Source of the DNA: Apostichopus japonicus
Lineage: Eukaryota > Echinodermata > Holothuroidea > Aspidochirotida > Stichopodidae
NCBI RefSeq assembly: GCF_037975245.1
Contig: NC_092563.1
Span: 22,538,960-22,602,959, forward strand
Length of the DNA stretch: 64,000 nt
Reading direction: 5' to 3'
Of the stretch, positions 48,993 to 58,807 are shown piece by piece. A model generated the notes under the pieces. It worked only from the letters and a program-made list of their open reading frames with translations. It made no database searches and was not told the DNA's origin. The translations under genes were made by a program, and so were the position numbers. How positions within the stretch are numbered: position 1 is the first letter of the stretch; each line of letters begins with the position of its first letter.

Positions 48993-50669
48993 ATGGCTAC
49001 CTCAGGACTACTCCCTCCGCCCGTTTTTCTATCAAGCCCTGGAGAGCCGCCTACACTGTGGCCGCAATGGAAGCGCATGTTCAGTAATTACATGCTAGCG
49101 GCAGGTACGGATACGTCATCCGCCGGACGAAAGCAGGCGATACTGCTTCATTCGCTTGGACTAGAAGGACAGCGAATTTTCTACACATTGCCAGACCTTC
49201 CCGTTGTAGAAGGCGAGGATGTTTACGATCGGACTATCCAAGTTTTGGACAAACGATTTGAACCAACAGTAAACGTCGTGGCAGCCCGCTACCGTTTCAG
49301 AAAGCGAGCACAACTAACAGGTGAGCCGGTAGACACGTACATGTCTGCATTACGCGAGTTGTCTTCGACTTGTAATTTCGGAACCTTCCTGGACGAGATG
49401 TTGCGGGATCAACTCGTCGAAAAAACGAACTCGACACGTATACGAGAACGACTACTCTTGGAAACGGATTTGAAGTTACCCAAAGCGATAGAAACCGCCC
49501 GACAGGTGGAACAAGCAGTAAGAGACTCCCGTTCCATATCTGGGAAAATGCCTGAAGAAGCGACGTGCGCAAATGTCAAGTTTACGAGGGGCAAGAACTC
49601 TGACCGTTCCAACCATAGATCAGGAGATGCTAGAGACTCGCAGTCGCAGTTCACAAAGTCTCGGGGAAATTCTAGTTTTACAAACCAGAACACTCCAGAT
49701 AACAGAGGGCGCAAGTGTTGTTATCGCTGTGGATCGAAACAACATTTGGCCAAGTCACATCTATGCAGAGCAAAGAATGCTAAGTGCGACGCGTGTGGTA
49801 AAACAGGACACTTCGCGAGGGTTTGTTTACAAAACAACAATAATGCGAGTGTTCGAAAGGTGGATTCTACACAGAGCAGTACGCTACATAATCCTCGTAC
49901 TACCGATGAAGGAGCAGATAGTGTACAGGTGTTGGGAATTTCTAACGTTACAGAACCAGCGGTTGAAGCCGGTTCCGCGAAACCGAGCATCGTCTGTGAC
50001 CTGGAAATCAACAGCATCAGTCTGAGGTTTGTGGTGGACACAGGCAGTGATATTACCCTCATGAATGCAAGAAGGTTTGATAAGTATTTTTTGCGGGAAT
50101 CCCTCGGTCCAATAAACAAGAAACTTGTTTCCTACAACAACACTGTTATCCAAACTTTAGGTTGTTTTACGGCCAAAGTAGGCCATAAAGGAAAGAGCAT
50201 GCATGCCAACATTTATGTTGTTGAGGTGGGGATTTCCCTTATAGGTAAAGATGTCATCCAAGGACTAGGCTTACAGTTGGATGGCAAATCATTATCATGT
50301 CTACAGGTGGGTACAAGTGATGTTGGGCCTACACCTATGCCTAGTGTGCCCGGTGTTATGAAGGGTAGCAAGGGTTATAAGCCTAACACTTGCCCTGACA
50401 CTAGTAGTGATAATAACACAGGTATTAGTCATGGTAAAACTACTAGACATAGGCCTACACTTAGACTGAAGGATGGTACAGTCAGCAGTAATGATGCTAA
50501 CAGTTACACACATGATTCAAGTGCCATTACAGGGCAATTTCAGGATTTATTTTCTGATGGTGTGGGGCGAATCAAAGGCTATGCCCACAAAATAAAACTT
50601 CAGCCTGGCTTCAAGCCAGTACAACAGCAACTACGACGCATACCATTGCAGTCAGGGGTAAAGTTGTGA
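48993..50669 (+). CDS. gag-pr: Gypsy ORF1: Gag (capsid, two zinc knuckles), protease and the first part of RT, 558 aa
   Basis: Starts at ATG 48993. The capsid-like region opens with the PGEPP-LWPQWKRMF motif. Two CCHC knuckles follow: residues 243-258 (C-x2-C-x4-H-x6-C, an unusual spacing) and 265-278 (C-x2-C-x4-H-x4-C, canonical). They bind the genomic RNA. The aspartic protease has D-T-G-S at 349-352. From about residue 520 the frame encodes the conserved lead-in to RT (FQDLFSDGVGRIKGYAHKIK) and then stops at 50667-50669. RT resumes in the -1 frame. The position of this break is odd: Ty3/gypsy frameshifts normally fall between Gag and protease, not inside RT. Confidence 0.92.
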   Translation: MATSGLLPPPVFLSSPGEPPTLWPQWKRMFSNYMLAAGTDTSSAGRKQAILLHSLGLEGQRIFYTLPDLPVVEGEDVYDRTIQVLDKRFEPTVNVVAARYRFRKRAQLTGEPVDTYMSALRELSSTCNFGTFLDEMLRDQLVEKTNSTRIRERLLLETDLKLPKAIETARQVEQAVRDSRSISGKMPEEATCANVKFTRGKNSDRSNHRSGDARDSQSQFTKSRGNSSFTNQNTPDNRGRKCCYRCGSKQHLAKSHLCRAKNAKCDACGKTGHFARVCLQNNNNASVRKVDSTQSSTLHNPRTTDEGADSVQVLGISNVTEPAVEAGSAKPSIVCDLEINSISLRFVVDTGSDITLMNARRFDKYFLRESLGPINKKLVSYNNTVIQTLGCFTAKVGHKGKSMHANIYVVEVGISLIGKDVIQGLGLQLDGKSLSCLQVGTSDVGPTPMPSVPGVMKGSKGYKPNTCPDTSSDNNTGISHGKTTRHRPTLRLKDGTVSSNDANSYTHDSSAITGQFQDLFSDGVGRIKGYAHKIKLQPGFKPVQQQLRRIPLQSGVKL

Positions 50670-53284
50670 ATGAGCTGAAGCGTCTGACAGACGAGGGGGT
50701 CATTGAACCAGTTCGGGAGGCATCCGAGTGGGTATCCCCAGTAGTAGTAGCGTGGAAAAAGGATGGGGGGATCCGTATTTGTGTTGATTTGCGAAAAGTT
50801 AACGAAGCGGTAGTGATTGAAAAATACCCCCTACCGAATATTGATGAGCTCCTGTCTGAGCTTAGGAATGCCAAATTTTTCTCAAAATTAGACCTCAAGT
50901 CGGCTTACTACCAGCTTGAGTTAGAAGAGAGTTCACGTTACTTAACAACGTTTGTGACACACGAAGGCCTTTATCGTTATAAGCGTGTTTGCTTTGGCCT
51001 GGCCTCAGCTCCTACCTGTTTTCAACGTGTCATGAGCTCTGTTTTACAGGGGATTCAAGGAGTCCAATGTTTCATTGACGATATAATTGTATATGGTGTA
51101 AACAGGGGGGAGCATGATAAGAGATTGCATGCAGTGTTGACCAAACTCAGGTCAGTGGGGATGAAACTGAACTCTAAGTGTGAGTTCAATGTGGGGTCAA
51201 TTGAAATCTTGGGTCACGTGGTGGATCATAAGGGACTATCTCCAAACCCAGACCTGGTGAGAGCAATTAATGAGGCACCCACCCCAACAAATAGGGATCA
51301 AGTGAAATCTTTCTTGGGGCTGGTGGGGTATTACTCCAAATTTATTCGCCACTTTGCCATGCGAGTTCAGCACATTAGGGATACAATGGTAGCTGATGCC
51401 TTTGAATGGACAAAGGAGGCCGAAGTGGCATTTCAGGCAGTAAAGCATGAAATCATCAATAGTACAGCGCTAGCCTTATTTGATCCGAATAGGGAGACCA
51501 TTGTTACAACTGATGCTAGTGGGTATGGTGTTGGATCTGTAATGTCACAAATTCAAGGGGGGCAAGAGGTCACTGTGTGTTTTGCATCCCGTAAACTAAC
51601 CGCTGCAGAACAGAAATATTCAGTGGGAGAACGGGAGGCCTTGGCATGTGTATGGGCGATTGAAAAATGGCATACATACTTATGGGGTAGACCATTTGTC
51701 CTAAGGACAGATCATAGGGCATTGACTACATTGTTAGCCACTAGTGGAACGGGCCATAGGCCAATGCGGATTGCCCGCTGGGCTACACGCCTCTGTCATT
51801 ACAACTATACAGTGGAATACAAACCTGGTATAGAAAATAAAGTGGCAGACGCCCTATCCCGTTTGCCAGTGGAACATAACCCAGCAATTGGCGTAGTCGA
51901 TGATGACGATGACGACATTGCTGCGGTATGTCAAACAGTATTACAGGAGAGTAGCGTTACCTATACTCAGCTACAAAGTGAGACTAATAGGGACGAGGCT
52001 TGCCAAACTATAAAAGGGTACATACAGCAGGGATGGCCTCAGAGTAAATCAGGAGTAGATGATATAGTGAAGCCATACTACAGTGTGCATGATGAATTGT
52101 CAGTGCATGACAATATCATATTCAGGGGTGAAAAAGTTGTAGTCCCTACAGGACTAACAAGTATCATAGTTAGCATGGCCCATGAGGGACACCAGGGTAT
52201 GGTAAGGACAAAACAGAGAATAAGGAAGCTATATTGGTGGCCAGGCATGGACAGCCAGGTTACCACAATGGTAAAGCATTGTGCAACATGCAACTTGGCT
52301 GATAAGTCGGTGAGCACAAGAGTAGCTCCAATGCAGCCAGTACCATTACCAGAATGTAGTTGGGACAAACTGGGATTGGACATTGTGGGTCCCGATGAGA
52401 CTGCACCATTAGGATGCAGATTTGCAATTACCCTGATAGACTACAAGTCTAAGTGGCCAGAGGTTGCATTTACGGATACTGTCACATCAAGCACGGTGAT
52501 AGAGTTTTTATTAACTGTGTTCAGTAGGGAAGGCTACCCTAAAGAGATTGTGACGGACCATGGTGTACAATTTACTTCTCATGAATTTAAAGAATTCTTG
52601 CGTTCGAGGAACATAGTACATAGAATGTCCGCTATCTACCACCCTCAAGGGAATAGTACGGTAGAGCGATTCAATAGGGTGTTCAAGGGTTACTTACAAA
52701 CAGCAAGGCTAGAGAACACCAATAGGAAAAGGGCAGTGCGAGAATTTCTGTGTGTTTACAGGAGTACCCCTCATGCTACAACGGGGGAATCCCCAAAGAT
52801 GGCATTGCATGGTCGTCATCTGCGAACCAAATTAGATATAGTGGGAGCAACCCCTGTACCTACACAGACTGACCCAGATAGAGTTAGAGAGCGTGTAGAG
52901 CATGCGCAGACTAAGAGCAAGCAATATTTTGACAAGAGAAAGAGGGTTAAGCACAGAGTATTTAAGGTGCATGACTGGGTACGTGTCCACTTACCAGGAC
53001 ATATTCCAAAGGGCAAAAGCAGTTATTCTGATCCTTTACAAATAACCAAGAAAGTTGGTCAAAGCACCTACATTCTGTCTGATGGCAAGACCTGGAATGT
53101 AGAGCGATTGGTTCCCTACATGGGAGGTTGGGCCCCAAACCAGGGCAGGAATGAAGAGTGGCTCTTGCCTGTGGCTGGTCAAGTAGAACCATGTGAGAGG
53201 CCCAGAGGACGGGAAGCAATTAGGGAACGGCCCATTAGGAACCGTAGACCACCCACTTGGGTGAGGGATTATGTCATGGACTAA
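50558..53284 (+). CDS. pol: Gypsy ORF2: reverse transcriptase, RNase H, integrase
   Basis: The frame is open from 50558 and clearly coding from about 50660. Counting from 50666 it is 872 codons. RT has catalytic Asp76 (LDLKSAYYQL) and F-I-D-D with D138 and D139. RNase H begins near TTDASGYG (D283). Integrase has an HHCC zinc finger (H506, H509, then HCATC) and a D572, D631, E667 triad with 58- and 35-residue spacings, the canonical DDE arrangement. The C-terminus has a GPY/F-like module (WVRVHLPGH). No internal stop is seen. There is no ATG at the start, so expression probably depends on frameshifting from ORF1 or is lost. Confidence 0.92.
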   Translation, partial: WCGANQRLCPQNKTSAWLQASTTATTTHTIAVRGKVVNELKRLTDEGVIEPVREASEWVSPVVVAWKKDGGIRICVDLRKVNEAVVIEKYPLPNIDELLSELRNAKFFSKLDLKSAYYQLELEESSRYLTTFVTHEGLYRYKRVCFGLASAPTCFQRVMSSVLQGIQGVQCFIDDIIVYGVNRGEHDKRLHAVLTKLRSVGMKLNSKCEFNVGSIEILGHVVDHKGLSPNPDLVRAINEAPTPTNRDQVKSFLGLVGYYSKFIRHFAMRVQHIRDTMVADAFEWTKEAEVAFQAVKHEIINSTALALFDPNRETIVTTDASGYGVGSVMSQIQGGQEVTVCFASRKLTAAEQKYSVGEREALACVWAIEKWHTYLWGRPFVLRTDHRALTTLLATSGTGHRPMRIARWATRLCHYNYTVEYKPGIENKVADALSRLPVEHNPAIGVVDDDDDDIAAVCQTVLQESSVTYTQLQSETNRDEACQTIKGYIQQGWPQSKSGVDDIVKPYYSVHDELSVHDNIIFRGEKVVVPTGLTSIIVSMAHEGHQGMVRTKQRIRKLYWWPGMDSQVTTMVKHCATCNLADKSVSTRVAPMQPVPLPECSWDKLGLDIVGPDETAPLGCRFAITLIDYKSKWPEVAFTDTVTSSTVIEFLLTVFSREGYPKEIVTDHGVQFTSHEFKEFLRSRNIVHRMSAIYHPQGNSTVERFNRVFKGYLQTARLENTNRKRAVREFLCVYRSTPHATTGESPKMALHGRHLRTKLDIVGATPVPTQTDPDRVRERVEHAQTKSKQYFDKRKRVKHRVFKVHDWVRVHLPGHIPKGKSSYSDPLQITKKVGQSTYILSDGKTWNVERLVPYMGGWAPNQGRNEEWLLPVAGQVEPCERPRGREAIRERPIRNRRPPTWVRDYVMD

Positions 53285-53451
53285 TTTAATGTTTAAAGTA
53301 GTCAAGAGATTTGATCAGTTTGAAGTTTAATATGTTTATTATTCAAGTTTATTAAAGTTGTTGATTTATGCATGTGGTATTCTTTTACAAACATGAATTC
53401 TGAAGAAAACAAAATCCTATGACCCTACTGCAGGGGTTACACTTCAGTTAT

Positions 53452-53464
53452 AAGGAGGGGGAAA
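53452..53464 (+). promoter_or_regulatory. Polypurine tract of the gypsy element
   Basis: AAGGAGGGGGAAA directly abuts the 3' LTR, as needed to prime plus-strand synthesis. Confidence 0.9.
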
Positions 53465-53636
53465 TGTTGTGTTCAGTTATTGTAATGACATTCTTTATGT
53501 ATTTATGATATGTATTCTTGAAGTACGCCCTCTCCAAGATGGCAGTGCTACGCACTTACGAGTAAGAAATAAACAGGCAATCAATCTTCATGAATCAAGA
53601 ACATCGTGTCTTTTTTTATAACAACTAAACACTATA
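53465..53636 (+). repeat. 3' LTR of the gypsy element
   Basis: Identical to the 5' LTR over 172 bp, followed by the second AAGTA. AATAAA at 53568-53573. Confidence 0.95.
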
Positions 53637-53731
53637 AAGTACGTGCTAGCTACTACTACTAGTGCTACTACTAGTGCTAGTTCACTAGTTTTGTAGGCCT
53701 GCAAACATCCGTACCGCAACTATACTACTAG

Positions 53732-54226
53732 TATAGTCAGTATTGCGAAGTTCGGCATACTGCGAAGTTCGGACACCCTAAGAAATACACAATTTCACCA
53801 TGAAAACCTACAGGAAGAGCCAAATTTCACCAAAAAGTACGAAGCTAGCCTACAGTTATTTTCTCTCCAAAATGACCCGTGTGCAAGAAATTACTTACAT
53901 ATTTGTAAATAAAATGACAAAGACATATGAAGTCTGTTATAATTACTGAAAGAGCAACTGCGCCACCAATTTTATCACCAGCGTCACACTGTGGGTTGCG
54001 TGGCCGAAATTCGCAATACTCTAGCAAAGAAATACCAGTTCCACAATCACGAAGAATCTTCTTAGAAAACAACGTGAAAACAGTTTGCAGGAAAGAAAGT
54101 TTGGCCGTGTATCGTACAATAACACAATTCTCCCACCATATGAAGTATATTTTCAGGTGATTTATACCAGAAGATTTAGTTTTGGGGTGTTTTAAGTCTT
54201 AAGTGTCCGAACTTCGAAGTCACCAT
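53732..54226 (-). repeat. R2: inverted copy of the 490-bp MITE-like repeat
   Basis: Matches R1 (44080-44567) along its whole length in opposite orientation, with scattered substitutions and small indels. Both copies keep a frame reading IGGAVALSVIITDFI and then KYVSNFLHTGHFGEKITV. The CTAGT-rich flanks on both sides look like preferred or duplicated target sequence. Confidence 0.85.
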
Positions 54227-54233
54227 GCTACTA

Positions 54234-55355
54234 GTTCACAAGTTCGCAATAAGTATAGGCCTAATGTTAGGCCTAGTCAACCTTCCTCAATATGTAACGT
54301 TACCTCAACTAGTATGGCCAAGCCTATAGTATAGGCAATAACTAGGAGTAGTACTACGGGCCTAGTCATATATAGCAAGGTGTAATATCTTGATAGTAAT
54401 ACTATTATTATCTGTTGGCTGACCGAAGTCGCGTACGTACAATCTTTTGATAAGAAGTTATAAACATACTCAATATTAACTCCAAAATAAATGCCTACCG
54501 GTTCCAACTAAATCTCTGAATTCCCTGAATACCACAACTTTCCTTGTTTCATTTGAAACGAATAATCGGCATTTAGTAGCCTTATGTCCCGTCTCGTCTC
54601 ATCGCGGCAATGTATCATACTGTCCTATAATAACTACTGGTACTACTTTGGACCAATAAGGAGTGACGGTTTCAATGACGTATACTATTTGCACGGTTAG
54701 AAGATAAACATGAAGGGGGAAGGGCACTTTTACTTCAAAATCAGCTGTCATTTTGTTTCTGAAATTTCGGCTTCCTCGAAATTTGGAGACTTTTTATCTC
54801 CAAACATCGACTGTTCATCTTGAAATATTCAATTCAGTTTCAATCTGAAATTCAATCTGAAGCGGAGAAAATTATCATTTGCCGCTAATAGAAATGATCC
54901 AGCTGTTTGATCTAGCACTGCAGTGGAGTGCATGTATCCCAAAATATACCCATTGACGTCATTGACGAAGTCAATCAACCACAAGAAAAGATACGCAGAA
55001 CGTACGGGGATTACTTGGTCTAGCTTCCAACAGATTAGTATGCATAGTTGACTGACTTCGATGAAAGACAAGACTAGAAAACATCCATAGTAATGAGGTA
55101 AGGCACGCGACAGACGCCCTGGGCGGGAAATTCAATTCATTCAGACTTTAGGAAGAGAAGCAGTGTAACGTTGTTTACAGACTTTGTATACAGAATGCGG
55201 GCTGCTTTGCAGTGAAGCCGGGTAAGTTGAGGAATCTAAATAGAGTATCTTAATTAAGTTACTTTTTCTTTGTTTTGGCTGAGGAATACAACATATCTTA
55301 AAGAAATTGTTAATAATGTGCGTAACTGTAAAGTAATTTTAACACCATATGCATG
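54234..55355. other. Non-coding stretch
   Basis: No supported gene or repeat. Short frames have no family resemblance. Confidence 0.5.
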
Positions 55356-56747
55356 TAAACAGAAGGCAACGATGTCAGATAATTTAAGTGCAACGTTGTT
55401 GGCCTTTACTCAATGGTAAATATATATATATATATATATATAACAAGTAAAGATCAGCTTACATCCAGGAATGTGTAGTCACATATTCCTGGTCTACTGT
55501 TTGTAAAGATGCAAAGGGAGAAATATGTCTGTAGAGCATATTCTGCCCAGGATTTTCTGAGGGCCCGCTATACTGATCGCCGTCCTAGGGGAGGGGTGTA
55601 AGGGGGAGGGTGTGTCCCCACCCCCCGATTTTTGAAGGTGCCAAGATGCCAAATGCTGGCACTTGTGTAGCTTTTTAAGCACAGAAACAAGTACTAGTTT
55701 TGCTAAAAAATTCCTTTTTTTATTTTATTTAGTGAAATATATTACGTACCTGGTAAAAGTTATTAGTTTGTTTCAAAGAGATTTTACAAGGGACCGATTG
55801 AGAGCCGTAAGTAATGTTTCTCGCATGCGTAACTGATGCATTATTAATCTGTATGATTTTGGCATAGACCAGGCCCAGTTTATGTTGAACATATGTTAGG
55901 AATGTCGGGATTTTAGATGAAAATAGTGCTGGGCGGGATTCACGATTTTTAAGACAGTGCTGGGCGGTAATTTTTAGTGCTGGGCGGGGCCACCCATTGC
56001 CGCCCAGTGTGGGCACATCCTTGTACTTCCATGGTGTTTGTTCCATCTCTGTCTTGGACTCTCTTCATTCATACTTTCTCTTTGGTTTTCTTTCGACACA
56101 ATCCCTAGGTAAACTAGCTGTTGATCGTGTTAAAGAGGTTCAATATTTGAGATTCAGCATTAAATTTGTTCAAAACAAATTTACACAAAAGCCATCATTG
56201 ATGCAAACATAACAGATGTAATTATTAAAGGACAATAGAAGAACAATGAATCACATGTAGCTCGATGATGTCATATATGAACTTGGTTAGTTATCCAACC
56301 TTATGTGTAAAGAAGCATTAAATCTATATCATATCTCCCAAATGAAATAAGATTTTTCTTAGATGTTGAAAGAAGTTATGCATGGCATATATCACATGAA
56401 CCAAGAATGATTTTAGGGTTATTGCCTTCTTTAATAGAGTAGTATAAACTTTAGCTAAAATGCTCTACTACTAATTGATGTTCTTAGATACCATTCATAT
56501 TTAATACGAGAAACATGTTATGTTTTACCAAACTTGTTCATGCGGTTAAGTAGGCTATACGTCTATTTATGTTATGACAAGAAACCAAATTTTAACAGTT
56601 ACTGTCGATTAATCCAGTTGTAGTAACCTATGAACAAGTGAAGGTGCCGTCAAAATGTTAAAATCCTTTCTGGATATTTGCTGCAAAGTGTTGAACTAAT
56701 AGCATTCTGATGGAAGCGTAATCAAACCTTTTGTTGAATATGTTGAT
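55356..56747. repeat. 1.39-kb tandem duplication, unit 1
   Basis: Starts TAAACAGAAGGCAACGATG. Includes a (TA)n microsatellite (about 55420-55442), the palindrome-like GGAATGTGTAG-TCACATATTCC and a G/C-run hairpin repeat (55587-55627). It also has three GTGCTGGGCGG motifs (55925-55990). About 488 bp (55541-56028) is absent from unit 2. Confidence 0.9.
55587..55680. repeat. G/C-run hairpin repeat, copy in the duplication
   Basis: GGGGAGGGGTGTAAGGGGGAGG is followed by CCCCACCCCCC, then TTTTTGAAGGTGCC and TGCTGGCACTTG. This is the same layout as the copy at 1699-1800. Confidence 0.6.
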
Positions 56748-57640
56748 TAAACAGAAGGCAATGATGTCAGATATTTTAAGTGCAACGTTGTTGGCCTTTA
56801 CCTAATGGTAATGCTAAGTGTAATCTGTATAATCCTATAAAGCAAGTAAAGAGCTTACATCCAGGAATGTGTAGTCACATATTCCTGGTCTACTGTTTGT
56901 AAAGATGCAAGGGGAGGAATATGTCAGTGGAGCATACATATCCATGGTGTTTGGCCCATCTCCGTGTTGGACTCTGTTCAATCATACTTTCTATTTGGGT
57001 TTCTTTTGACATAATCCCTAGGTAAACTGTTGACCGTGTTAAAGAGGTTCAATATTTGAGATTCAGCTTTAGAAAAAACAAATTTACACAAAAACCATCA
57101 TTGATGCAATATAAAAAATGTAATAATTAAAAGACAATAGAAGAACAATGAATCACATGCAGCTCGATGATGTCATATATGAACTTGGTTTGTTATCCAG
57201 CCTTATGTGTAAAGAAGCACTAAATCTTTATCATATCTCCCAAATGAAATAAGATTTTGTTAGATGTTGAAAGAAGTTATGCATGGCATATATCACATGA
57301 ACCAAGAATGATTTTAGGGTTATTGCCTTCTTTAGAGTAGTATAAACTTTAGCTAAAATGCTCTACTACTAATTGATGTTCTTAGATACCATTCATATTT
57401 AATACGAGAAACATGTTATGTTTTACCAAACTTGTTCATGCGGTTAAGTAGGCTATACGTCTATTTATGTTATGACAAGAAACCAAATTTTAACAGTTAC
57501 TGTCGATTAATCCAGTTGTAGTAACCTGTGAACAAGTAAAGGTGCCGTCAAAATGTTAAAATCCTTTTCTGGATTATTGCTGCAAAATGCTGAACTGATA
57601 GCATTCTGATGGAAGCGTAATCAAACCTTTTGTTGAATAT
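56748..57640. repeat. 1.39-kb tandem duplication, unit 2 (internally shorter)
   Basis: Matches unit 1 from TAAACAGAAGGCAATGATG to CAAACCTTTTGTTGAATAT, with roughly a few percent difference by eye. It lacks the 488-bp interior that holds the G/C hairpin repeat. Its frames are non-coding. Confidence 0.9.
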
Positions 57641-58207
57641 AGTGTTGAAATGACGTCATCAGTTTTAGCTGCAAATTGTCAGTGGTAATGATGAATTTCT
57701 GATGTGAGCATAAGTTATCTTTTTGTTTCCAAATGTTGAAGTGGGTGACATTTGATAAATAGTAATGTTGGCGTTTGGCAGCACAAAGTTAATTTCCTCA
57801 CTTATTACACTTAAGAAATTTCTCATTTTGCTGCAAAATGTCAATATATTTACTTGAAGATGAAACTTTTCACGGTACGGTACGTTCTAGAACGTTTCTT
57901 ATTTGATGGGACTTTCTTTCTTGGATACGTCTGCTGGTACCAGGAGACCTGCAAAGATTTCCCTTATTTAGCAACCAGTATTATTACGAATATTGCAATT
58001 TAAATTGAGGACATACTCGAAATAAAATTAAAGAGAAACTTAATGTACAACTCTACTGGTTTGCTTCTAGAATGATGACAATGCGGACGAGGACCAAGAC
58101 GACAGATCGACCGAAGAACGAAAGGAACCATGATATGAACTAAACAGAAGAAGAACCAAAAATGGTGTAGTACTGGTATGAATTGAAAAATCAGTTTAAT
58201 TGCTCAT
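57641..58207. other. Non-coding stretch
   Basis: No gene or clear repeat. Ends near a short Asp/Glu-rich frame fragment (58070-58130, GACAATGCGGACGAGGACC) too short to call. Confidence 0.4.
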
Positions 58208-58800
58208 TTCTAGTTTATATATTGCAGGTGGTACAGGTTTCCATCATCCACTAGCCACATGCCACCAGCCAACAGCCACCAGCCCTTTTGCCACAAGCAA
58301 AACAGTAATAAAGTATGTGTATTTGTATTTGTATTGCAATGATGTTATTACATATACTTATGCAGATTTGTTAAAGAAATGCCTGATTGTTCTTTCTAGT
58401 TTATACTTTATAGATGTTCCAGACCACTCCAGCCACCAACTAACAAATACCACCACCTTCCACCACCTTCCACCAGCTACCTTGCCCCAGCCTTTTGCCA
58501 CGAGCAAAAGAGTAATAACGCATGTGTGTTGGTATTGCAATGATTTTACTATATATTTTTTATGCCGATTTGAAGAGTGTTTAAACTAAAATAAAATCCC
58601 TGATTGATCTTTTCTAGTTTATATATTTATAGATGTTCCAGACGTCTCCAGCAACCAAGTAACAAATACCACCACCTACCACAATCCACCAGCTTCCAGC
58701 CTTTTGCCACAAGCAAAAGAGTAAAGTATGTGTTTGTATTGCAATGAGTTCATTATATGTTTTTATTTCAATTTGCAGAGTGTTTTGAATGAAATATTGC
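58208..58800. repeat. Tandem triplication, period about 187-218 bp
   Basis: Each unit starts TTCTAGTTTATA (58208, 58395, 58613). It continues with a CCACCAGCC/CCACCACC-rich block, CTTTTGCCAC-AGCAAAA-AGTA, TGTGT-TTGTATTGCAATGA, and an ATTTGNAGAGTGTTT- or TTGTTAAAGAAATG-like end. The CCA-rich block probably seeded the CACC satellite that follows. Confidence 0.85.
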
Positions 58801-58807
58801 ATATTGC

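Larger units (their letters stand above)
48768..53641 (+). mobile_element. Full-length young Ty3/gypsy LTR retrotransposon (Mag/SURL-like) with target duplication
   Basis: LTRs 48773-48944 and 53465-53636 are 172 bp each and identical base for base. AAGTA flanks both sides (48768-48772 and 53637-53641), the 5-bp target duplication. Then come PBS, gag-protease frame, RT-RNase H-integrase frame and polypurine tract, with no env frame. The element itself is 4,864 bp. LTRs start TG and end TA rather than CA. Domain order PR-RT-RH-IN places it in Ty3/gypsy. The gag start (PPVFLSSPGEPPTLWPQWKR), two zinc knuckles and a serine-tRNA-type primer site suggest the Mag/SURL lineage, which is an inference. 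Confidence 0.95.

Noticed and set aside
49297-50153. Several minus-strand frames of 90-130 residues inside the gypsy ORF1
   Set aside because: Antisense shadows of the gag-protease coding sequence.
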